A stretch of 5,010 nucleotides of DNA from Pseudomonadota bacterium (lineage in GTDB: Bacteria; Pseudomonadota; Alphaproteobacteria; Rhizobiales; Beijerinckiaceae), in NCBI GenBank assembly GCA_023452965.1, contig JAEXUU010000026.1, positions 1-5,010 of the forward strand, in the 5' to 3' direction. Of the stretch, positions 1 through 5,010 are shown piece by piece (position 1 is the stretch's first letter; each line of letters begins with the position of its first letter). Below the pieces are notes generated by a model. That model was not told the DNA's origin, searched no databases, and worked only from the letters and a program-made list of their open reading frames with translations. The position numbers were made by a program, and so were the translations under genes.

Positions 1-560
1 GCGTCGTACTGCGCGATGTCCTGTCGGATTCCGGCCATGTCGTGCTGATGGAGAAGGGCACGCAGATCGTCGGCGAATATCGCGGCCAGGTCCGAAAAGG
101 CTCCAAGCGCATGTTCGTGCTCTGGACGCGAGCTAAGACGCCGACCGGCGTCATCGTCGCGCTGGCCTCGCCCGCGACCGACGCCCTCGGACGCGCCGGC
201 TTCGACGGCGAGATCGACACGCATTTCTGGGAGAGGTTCGGTGCAGCTCTGCTGCTCTCGATCGTCAGCGACGCCGCTGCGATCGGCCGCCAGCAACTCG
301 AGGATGCGGATATCGAGATCCGCAACACGTCGGGCGCGGCCAACACGGCTGCGGGCATCGCCGTCGAGCGCTCGATCGACATCCCGCCGACGCTGAACAA
401 GAATCAGGGCGAGCGGGTCAACATCTTAGTCGCCCGCGATCTGGATTTCTCCTCGGTCTATGATCTCAAACGAATCGAGAGCCGTTCGCGTATCCTCGAT
501 CGCACCGTGCAGGGCACCGAGATCGGGGTCGTTCCCCCATCCCGGGTCACGAAGCCATGA
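1..560 (+). CDS. virB10: VirB10/TrbI-family T4SS scaffold protein, C-terminal part (5' truncated)
   Basis: VirB10 links the inner and outer membranes in the T4SS core complex and forms the outer-membrane pore with VirB7 and VirB9. The reading frame is open to the left edge (first full codon at position 3), so only the last 185 residues are seen; the cytoplasmic tail, membrane anchor and proline-rich region lie upstream. Seen directly: a beta-rich segment with WTRAKTPTGV and then SPATDALGRAG...DTHFWERFG (visible residues about 56-80), both hallmark motifs of the VirB10 C-terminal domain; a hydrophobic stretch FGAALLLSIVSDAAA (79-93) matching the antenna helices that cross the outer membrane; and the closing IPPTLNKNQGERVNILVARDLDF motif region (about 128-150). 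About 32 residues follow this motif, a modest tail. The stop codon (558-560) overlaps the virB11 start. TrbI of Trb-type systems shares the fold, but the motifs read as VirB10. The family call is very secure. Confidence 0.96.
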   Translation, partial: VVLRDVLSDSGHVVLMEKGTQIVGEYRGQVRKGSKRMFVLWTRAKTPTGVIVALASPATDALGRAGFDGEIDTHFWERFGAALLLSIVSDAAAIGRQQLEDADIEIRNTSGAANTAAGIAVERSIDIPPTLNKNQGERVNILVARDLDFSSVYDLKRIESRSRILDRTVQGTEIGVVPPSRVTKP

Positions 561-1648
561 TGGCGGGCGCGTTGCCCATCGACGTGGAGCCGACCGTCGG
601 GTTGGCGCCAGGTATTGCGACCCCTCCGAGCGGTGGAGACCGGCGCGCCAGCCGTATCGTGCTCGAGCGCTATCTCGCGCCGCTCGCGCCCTTCCTTGCA
701 CAGGATGGCCTGACCGAGATCGTCGTCAATCGGCCAGGCGAAGTGTTTACGGAAGGGCCGGGCGGCTGGCATCACCATGAGCTTCCCGATCTCGGCCATG
801 CCCATCTCATGCATCTGGCCACTGCTGCCGCTGGCTATACCCGACAGGACATCGGCCCCGACCATCCGATCGTCTCGACGACACTGCCGGGTGAGGAGCG
901 CTGCCAGATCGTCGTGCCACCCGCGGTGCCGCCTGGAACCGTCAGCCTGACCATCCGAAAGCCCTCGACCGTTGCGATGACGCTGGAGGATTTTGAGAAG
1001 CGCGAGCTGTTCTCCGACATCCGCGTCACGAGCAACGACCTTTCACAGGATGAGCAGGAACTGGTGCGCCTGCGCGATGCCGGACAATGGCGCGAGTTCC
1101 TGGCGCTCGCCGTTCGAAGCCGCCGCAACATCATCATTTCGGGAGCGACCGGCTCAGGAAAGACCACGCTGTCGAAAGGGCTTATCGCCCAGATCCCGAC
1201 GAGCGAGCGCCTCATCACCATCGAGGACACCGCCGAGCTCGTCGTCCCGCAGCCCAACCATGTCCGCCTGCTCTATGCCAAGGACGGGCAGGGCCTTGCC
1301 AGGGTCGGCCCGCGCGAACTGCTGGGATCCTGCCTGCGCATGCGGCCAGATCGCATTCTGCTGCAGGAGCTGCGCGACGGCACGGCGTTCTTCTACCTGC
1401 GTAACGTGAACTCGGGGCATCCGGGCTCGATCACGACGGTCCATGCCGATTCCGCGCGTCTCGCCTTCGAGCAGCTGACCCTGCTGGTGAAGGAGAGTGC
1501 GGAGGGCAGGGACCTCGCGCGCGACGACATCCGCAACCTCATGCGCCAGACCGTCGACATCGTCATCCAGATGAAACGCGAGCACGGCTGCTTCCGCATC
1601 ACGGAGATCGATTATGACCCCATTCGAAAGCGCCTCGCCAGCGCGTAG
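557..1648 (+). CDS. virB11: VirB11-family P-type DNA transfer ATPase
   Basis: This 363-residue protein is the hexameric ATPase at the cytoplasmic base of the T4SS, which works with VirB4 and VirD4 in pilus assembly and substrate transfer. An N-terminal domain (about 30-150, including LTIRKPS at 131-137) precedes the RecA-like C-terminal domain. Visible motifs are Walker A GATGSGKT (196-203, K202), the Asp box TIEDTAEL (221-228), Walker B RPDRILLQELR (263-273, E271) and the His box GHPGSITTVHADS (287-299). All catalytic motifs are intact and the length is normal (about 330-360). There is no signal peptide or membrane segment, as expected for a peripheral cytoplasmic protein. Two ATGs are adjacent (557 and 560); the first makes an ATGA overlap with the virB10 stop. 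No good Shine-Dalgarno precedes it, so translational coupling to virB10 is likely. The motifs and the flanking virB10 and virD4 separate it from pilus-retraction or type II secretion ATPases of the same superfamily. Confidence 0.97.
   Translation: MMAGALPIDVEPTVGLAPGIATPPSGGDRRASRIVLERYLAPLAPFLAQDGLTEIVVNRPGEVFTEGPGGWHHHELPDLGHAHLMHLATAAAGYTRQDIGPDHPIVSTTLPGEERCQIVVPPAVPPGTVSLTIRKPSTVAMTLEDFEKRELFSDIRVTSNDLSQDEQELVRLRDAGQWREFLALAVRSRRNIIISGATGSGKTTLSKGLIAQIPTSERLITIEDTAELVVPQPNHVRLLYAKDGQGLARVGPRELLGSCLRMRPDRILLQELRDGTAFFYLRNVNSGHPGSITTVHADSARLAFEQLTLLVKESAEGRDLARDDIRNLMRQTVDIVIQMKREHGCFRITEIDYDPIRKRLASA
1603..1606 (+). promoter_or_regulatory. Ribosome binding site of virD4
   Basis: GGAG lies 7 nt before the ATG at 1614, inside the virB11 coding sequence. 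It supports this upstream start for virD4 over the in-frame GTG at 1650, which lies after the virB11 stop. Confidence 0.7.
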
Positions 1649-3551
1649 GGTGCCGCTGCGGCTCGGCCTAACGATTCTTGGCATCGCCGTCTTCCTGTTC
1701 GTCGGTTCGAATGTCCTGCTGCTGGGTCTTCGCACGCATGATGGCGGCTTCCACTGGAACGAGCTTGCGCTCGCCTGGCCACATTACGGCACCAACGAGC
1801 GCCTCGACCGCTGGATAACCTTCGGCACGCTGGCCGGCACGATCGCGGCCTTCGGGCTGATGGGGGTCGTTCTGCGGACGAAACCACGACCACTGCATGG
1901 TGAGGCGCGCTTCGCCACCGAACGGGATGTTCGCCGCGCGGGTCTACGCGCCAAACAAGGGATTTTGCTCGGCCGGAAGGACGGCAAGTTCCTCTGCTTC
2001 GGTGGTCCCGAGCACGTCATGGTCTATGCCCCAACGCGCTCGGGCAAAGGCGTCGGCTATGTCATCCCGAACCTGCTGAACTGGCCGGATTCTGTCGTCG
2101 CGCTCGACGTCAAGAAGGAGAACTTTGACCGCACCGCCGGTTTCCGGGAGGCAAGCGGCCAGGCGGTCTTTCTGTTCGATCCGCTCGACGAACAGGGCCG
2201 CACGGCACGCTACAATCCACTCGCCTATGTCCGCCGCGATCCCGTCGATCTTTATGATGATCTTCAGCGTATCGCGGTGATGCTGTTTCCGGCCGAGAAC
2301 CGAGCCGACCCATTCTGGTTCGAGACTGCCCGCTCGGCATTTGTCGCGATCGGCGGTTACGTTGCCGAAACGCCAGGTCTGCCCCTGACCATCGGCGAGA
2401 TTCTGCGGCAGCTTTCCGCATCGAGTGACCTGAAGGCGCATTTCCTGGCCGCGATGAAGGAGCGCTCCAAGAGCACGGCGCCGCTATCGTCGCATTGCAT
2501 CGGGGCGCTGAACGATTTTCTGTCGGCCTCCGAGAACACCATGAATTCGGTGCGCAAGACCACGACGGCGCGGCTCGGCCTCTGGCTCAATCCGCGCATT
2601 GACGCTGCGACCTCCGCGAATGATTTCGACCTGCGCGAACTCCGGTCACGGCCGATGTCGATTTTTCTCGGCGTGACGCCGGACAATCTCGATCGCATGG
2701 CGCCGCTGCTAAACCTGTTCTTCCAGCAGGTCATCGATCTGAACAGCCGCGAGCTGCCGGAGCAGAACCCAAAACTCAATCGGCGCGTCCTGCTGCTGCT
2801 CGACGAGTTCCCGGCGCTCGGCCATGTCGGCGTGCTGGCGAAATCCGTAGCCTTCGTCGCCGGTTACGGCATCCGCCTGCTCACGATCATCCAGAGCCCG
2901 GCGCAATTGCGAGCGACCTATGGCCCCGATCTCGCAAAGACGATCATGACCAACCACGCCATCGAGGTCGTGTTTGCGCCCAAAGAGCAGGACGTCGCCA
3001 ATGAACTCTCGGAGCGCATCGGCTACGATACGGTCCAGGCGAAAAGCCGATCTCGTCCTTGGGGCCTGTCGTCGGGCAAGCGCAGCGAGTCGGTGTCGGA
3101 TCAGCGCCGCGCGTTGATGCTGCCGCAGGAGCTCAAGCTGATTCCGTCGTCGAAAGCGTTCATCCTGGCGGCCAGCGTGCCGCCGATCATCTGCGATAAG
3201 ATCATCTACTACGAGGACGCCGCCTTCACTGCGCGCCTCAAGGCACCGCCGGCGATCGCGCCCAACCGCGGCCCATCGAACATGCTGCTGGCGAGCGAGA
3301 TCATTGAGCTCAAATCCGCTGTCGCTGAGTTGCAGGCAACATTCCGGACCCGGCCGATGACCGACGAGGAAATCGCCGATCCATCACTGATCCCGGATGA
3401 CGCGACGTTTGATTTCGGCGACGTGCCCGTCGATCTGGAAGGCCTGTCGGAAGACGAGTTGAAGGACTGGTGCTCACAGGTGATCGATGCGGCGATCATT
3501 CCGGCGAAGGAAACGGGCGGAACCATGGGGGAGGTGCGCCGTGGACGGTGA
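1614..3551 (+). CDS. virD4: VirD4/TraG-family type IV coupling protein
   Basis: This 645-residue protein is the coupling ATPase that recruits the relaxase-DNA complex (or protein substrates) to the secretion channel at the inner membrane. Two N-terminal membrane segments are visible (about residues 16-39 and 68-87) with a short periplasmic loop between them, the usual VirD4 anchor. The nucleotide-binding domain has Walker A APTRSGKGVG (139-148, K145), a following LDVKKEN (164-170), Walker B LLLLDEFPALG (393-403, D397/E398) and the conserved TIIQSPAQLRATYG (424-437). SVSDQRRALMLPQEL (493-507) is also typical of the family. After residue 580 the protein ends in a strongly acidic tail (about 583-619). 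Length and motifs match VirD4/TraG of alphaproteobacterial elements, and nothing is missing. The start overlaps virB11 by 35 nt and has an SD within virB11. The family call is secure; whether the substrate is DNA or effector protein cannot be read from the sequence, though the LPD7 neighbour favours conjugation. Confidence 0.97.
   Translation: MTPFESASPARRVPLRLGLTILGIAVFLFVGSNVLLLGLRTHDGGFHWNELALAWPHYGTNERLDRWITFGTLAGTIAAFGLMGVVLRTKPRPLHGEARFATERDVRRAGLRAKQGILLGRKDGKFLCFGGPEHVMVYAPTRSGKGVGYVIPNLLNWPDSVVALDVKKENFDRTAGFREASGQAVFLFDPLDEQGRTARYNPLAYVRRDPVDLYDDLQRIAVMLFPAENRADPFWFETARSAFVAIGGYVAETPGLPLTIGEILRQLSASSDLKAHFLAAMKERSKSTAPLSSHCIGALNDFLSASENTMNSVRKTTTARLGLWLNPRIDAATSANDFDLRELRSRPMSIFLGVTPDNLDRMAPLLNLFFQQVIDLNSRELPEQNPKLNRRVLLLLDEFPALGHVGVLAKSVAFVAGYGIRLLTIIQSPAQLRATYGPDLAKTIMTNHAIEVVFAPKEQDVANELSERIGYDTVQAKSRSRPWGLSSGKRSESVSDQRRALMLPQELKLIPSSKAFILAASVPPIICDKIIYYEDAAFTARLKAPPAIAPNRGPSNMLLASEIIELKSAVAELQATFRTRPMTDEEIADPSLIPDDATFDFGDVPVDLEGLSEDELKDWCSQVIDAAIIPAKETGGTMGEVRRGR
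3527..3534 (+). promoter_or_regulatory. Ribosome binding site fixing a GTG start
   Basis: The purine-rich GGGGGAGG sits 6 nt upstream of GTG 3541, within the last codons of virD4. It is the reason for choosing GTG 3541 over the in-frame ATG at 3487. The ATG would add 18 arginine-rich residues that overlap conserved-frame virD4 coding, and it lacks a comparable SD. Confidence 0.75.
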
Positions 3552-4659
3552 CCGTAAGACCGATGCAGAGTTCACGATCGAGCGCGGTGGTGAAAAAGAG
3601 CGGGGCGCCAGCACGTCCTCGCCGCGCGGTGCGTCAAACGTGCCTCCGAGAGAAAGAGCCGAGCAAGCGGAATTTGATCTTGGAGCAAAGGGCCAGCGCC
3701 AGGCCAACGCGGGCATGCCGGAGCGGCTCCGGCGAAAATACTATGTCGCGGAAGGCAACGCTGGCGCCGAGGCCAAGGTCTATGCCGACCCCAAGCGCGA
3801 GTACCTCGCATTCAAGGTGACCACCCAGCACATGGCGACGCGGCTCGAGGACGCAAGCGTCATCCGTGACATGGTGTCGATCGCGCAGCACCGGAACTGG
3901 AAGGAGGTCGAGCTTCGGGGATCGGAAGAGTTTCGGCGCACGGCATGGCTCGAGGCGTCTGTGCGGGGGTTGGCGGTTCGCGGTTATGAGCCCGATCCGG
4001 TTGATCGGGCCGCCTTAGCGTTCAAGACGAAGGCGGATGCTCAGCCAGCCAGAGCGCCATCGCAGCCTCAGCAACGCGACGCGGGAGCGTCGGAGACGGT
4101 TTTCGCCGCAGGGGTTACGACGACAAGACCCATCGAGGCGACGGTTCTTCCACCTGAGCGTCGCACGGATGCAAGGCCCCCCAGGTTTGGCGGAGCAGCG
4201 CCAATGCCCAGCCCCAGTGCTCCTGAGCGGGCATCGCCACTGGGAAAACCACATGCTGCGGAACAGCCTGCCGCCAGGCCGATCATTACGATCGACGTCG
4301 CCCCGTTCAGAATGGAACCGTCGGGCGAATCTACGCGCCCGCCCGGGCAGCGCCGTGCGGATTTGTTTCGCTCAGGTGATCATCGAAAAAGCGGAGGCGA
4401 TGACGTCGTCAGCGCTGCACGATCGCAGTTTGCGGCGATCGAGCGGGTGTTGATCAAAGCCATTCGCGATCCGGAGTTGCGACGCTCGGTTCTGACTCAT
4501 GCGAAGAAGCGGATTGCTGAGCAGCTGGAATGGGGTGGAGAATTCAAACATGCAGAATTAAGAGAGCGGACAAAACATCGTCCTACTTCCCCAAATCGCG
4601 GACCCGATGCGACACGCCAGAAGCGCTCAAATGTTTTGGATGTCTATCAGGAGCGTTGA
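3541..4659 (+). CDS. LPD7 domain-containing protein of the conjugation operon
   Basis: This 372-residue protein has unknown exact function. Residues 1-57 are charged and probably disordered. Residues about 58-155 match the LPD7 (large polyvalent protein-associated 7) domain by eye: MPERLRRKYYV, then LAFKVTTQHMATRLEDASVIRDMVSIA in two adjoining pieces (89-115), a Trp-containing RNWKEVELRGSEEFRRTAW (118-136) and LEASVRGLAVRGYEPDPVD (137-155). Residues about 163-285 are rich in Pro, Ala, Ser and Arg and look like a linker. Residues about 288-345 form a predicted amphipathic helical segment, followed by a basic tail. LPD7 is known from polyvalent proteins of conjugative elements and from relaxase C-termini; here it stands without a nuclease domain. 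There is no signal peptide or membrane segment, so it should be cytoplasmic. The GTG start overlaps the virD4 stop by 11 nt, implying coupled expression with the coupling protein. I infer an accessory role in DNA processing or substrate docking. The domain call is fairly sure, the role is not. Confidence 0.85.
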   Translation: MDGDRKTDAEFTIERGGEKERGASTSSPRGASNVPPRERAEQAEFDLGAKGQRQANAGMPERLRRKYYVAEGNAGAEAKVYADPKREYLAFKVTTQHMATRLEDASVIRDMVSIAQHRNWKEVELRGSEEFRRTAWLEASVRGLAVRGYEPDPVDRAALAFKTKADAQPARAPSQPQQRDAGASETVFAAGVTTTRPIEATVLPPERRTDARPPRFGGAAPMPSPSAPERASPLGKPHAAEQPAARPIITIDVAPFRMEPSGESTRPPGQRRADLFRSGDHRKSGGDDVVSAARSQFAAIERVLIKAIRDPELRRSVLTHAKKRIAEQLEWGGEFKHAELRERTKHRPTSPNRGPDATRQKRSNVLDVYQER

Positions 4660-4675
4660 AATTCACCGCAGGACG

Positions 4676-4691
4676 AGGCGCTAAAACGCCT
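4676..4691 (+). terminator. Weak candidate terminator hairpin after the T4SS operon
   Basis: AGGCG (4676-4680) and CGCCT (4687-4691) form a perfect 5-bp stem with a 6-nt loop, 17 nt past the stop codon of the LPD7 gene. A G-U pair could extend it. The position suits an operon terminator, but the stem is short and only TTAAAT-like sequence follows, with no true T-run, so it may be weak or not functional. Confidence 0.3.
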
Positions 4692-4727
4692 TAAATCGAA
4701 GCCATGAGGCTGACGAGGCATGGAAAT

Positions 4728-4733
4728 TATACT
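4728..4733 (+). promoter_or_regulatory. Possible -10 element (TATACT) upstream of the DUF427 gene
   Basis: TATACT matches the sigma-70 -10 consensus at five of six bases, in an AT-rich patch about 100 nt before the DUF427 start. No good -35 lies at 16-18 nt upstream, so the call is weak. It would give a leader of roughly 90 nt. Confidence 0.22.
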
Positions 4734-4801
4734 TGCAGAACATTGGGAAATCCGGTGGCGCTTACTCATAGTGTCGCGAACTTTCGTCGCCATCGTTCAG
4801 G

Positions 4802-4807
4802 TATAAG
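4802..4807 (+). promoter_or_regulatory. Alternative -10 element (TATAAG) close to the DUF427 start
   Basis: TATAAG also matches the -10 consensus at five of six bases and would place transcription start just before the SD, giving a leader of about 18 nt. The expected -35 position (around 4779-4784, AACTTT) does not match consensus. It is a rival to the TATACT site; the sequence alone does not choose. Confidence 0.2.
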
Positions 4808-4820
4808 GCGCCGGATAACT

Positions 4821-4826
4821 GGAGGG
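4821..4826 (+). promoter_or_regulatory. Ribosome binding site of the DUF427 gene
   Basis: GGAGGG lies 5 nt before ATG 4832, a near-perfect Shine-Dalgarno. It fixes the start and shows that this gene is translated independently of the upstream operon. Confidence 0.8.
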
Positions 4827-4831
4827 TCCCC

Positions 4832-5010
4832 ATGACGAAGCGCAAGCAACTGAAGCCTAGCTCCAAGCATCCGATCGAGATCAAACCATGGCACGGCCAT
4901 CTGACGGTAAGCGTCAAGGGGCAGACGATCGCCGATACGAAGCAGGCCCTCCTGCTGAAGGAGGCGTCCTATGAGCCGGTTCTGTATATACCGCGCGAGG
5001 ACGTGGACAT
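4832..5010 (+). CDS. DUF427 (PF04248) domain protein, N-terminal part (3' truncated)
   Basis: Fifty-nine complete codons are seen before the window ends. The basic N-terminus (MTKRKQLKPSSKHP) leads into IEIKPWHGHLTVSVKGQTIA (15-34), then DTKQALLLKEASYEPVLYIP (35-54) and REDVD (55-59). This order, with a beta-strand carrying a V-x-G-x-x-I-A turn, the A-L-x-L-x-E-A strand and the P-V-x-Y-x-P-R-E-D-V-D closing motif, is characteristic of the DUF427 family, small cytoplasmic proteins of about 90-130 residues found widely in proteobacteria and actinobacteria. The Pfam name NTP_transf_9 does not rest on a proven reaction as far as I know, so I assign no function. It is separated from the T4SS operon by 172 nt and has its own strong SD, so it is likely a separate unit. 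It may be element cargo or the first flanking chromosomal gene; nothing here decides. It is too short in this window for any statement on its C-terminus. Confidence 0.85.
   Translation, partial: MTKRKQLKPSSKHPIEIKPWHGHLTVSVKGQTIADTKQALLLKEASYEPVLYIPREDVD

Larger units (their letters stand above)
4660..4831. other. Intergenic gap between the T4SS operon and the DUF427 gene
   Basis: The 172-nt gap is visibly more AT-rich than the flanking genes. It holds a weak hairpin (4676-4691), an 8-nt direct repeat GACGAGGC (4672-4679 and 4712-4719), two -10-like hexamers and the SD of the next gene. I see no tRNA, att-like repeat or insertion-sequence end. The only + strand ORF in it (4704-4835, 43 codons) has no SD and codon use unlike its neighbours. 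Confidence 0.8.

Noticed and set aside
1154..1735. Long open frame on the minus strand opposite virB11/virD4 (193 codons)
   Set aside because: It lies antisense to strongly conserved VirB11 motifs and the VirD4 N-terminus, has no recognisable domain, and is the usual shadow frame of GC-rich coding DNA. The same holds for the other minus-strand frames, e.g. 1944-2441 and 458-865.
3487..3540. ATG 3487 as the start of the LPD7 gene
   Set aside because: It would add 18 Arg-rich residues overlapping 65 nt of virD4, with no good SD; GTG 3541 has GGGGGAGG at the right distance and the natural short overlap.
4037..4453. Alternative + frame of 138 codons inside the LPD7 gene
   Set aside because: It covers the low-complexity linker region in another frame, is rich in Arg/Ser/Pro as expected of a frame-shifted reading, and has no convincing SD or domain.
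4778..4787. Palindrome-like CGAA-CT-TTCG
   Set aside because: It has only 4-bp arms; this is expected by chance and has no T-run or repeat partner.
4776..4797. Possible EcfG-type (GGAAC-N16/17-CGTT) stress promoter in the gap
   Set aside because: CGAAC at 4777 and CGTT at 4794 are only 12 nt apart and the first half does not match GGAAC, so spacing and sequence both fail.

Overview
The window is the 3' end of a conjugative type IV secretion (T4SS) operon, followed by a short intergenic gap and the start of an unrelated gene. All genes read on the + strand. The high GC with strong third-position G/C bias, the alphaproteobacterial look of the VirB10/VirB11/VirD4 sequences and the companion LPD7 protein suggest a Rhizobiales-type alphaproteobacterium (inference from sequence character; no taxonomic marker is present). 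The genes probably lie on an integrative conjugative element or a plasmid, but no integrase, att site or replicon is visible to decide which.

Layout: (1) 1-560, the C-terminal part of VirB10, the scaffold/outer-membrane pore subunit, truncated by the window edge. (2) 557-1648, VirB11, the hexameric motor ATPase, starting in a 4-nt ATGA overlap with virB10. (3) 1614-3551, VirD4/TraG, the membrane-anchored coupling ATPase, overlapping virB11 by 35 nt. (4) 3541-4659, a 372-residue protein with an LPD7-like domain, a long disordered linker and a helical C-terminus, starting at a GTG that overlaps the virD4 stop by 11 nt. (5) 4660-4831, a non-coding, AT-richer gap with a weak hairpin, a short direct repeat and two -10-like hexamers. 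(6) 4832-5010, the beginning of a DUF427-family gene with its own strong ribosome binding site, cut by the right edge.

Genes 1-4 overlap end to end and are almost certainly one translationally coupled transcription unit. VirB10 spans the envelope and senses the energy state, VirB11 drives pilus/channel dynamics, VirD4 delivers the substrate, and the LPD7 protein is probably an accessory factor of DNA transfer, since LPD7 domains are typical of polyvalent and relaxase-associated proteins of conjugative elements. No relaxase, oriT or effector is visible. I see no clearly novel system; the least understood component is the LPD7 protein fixed at the end of the secretion operon.
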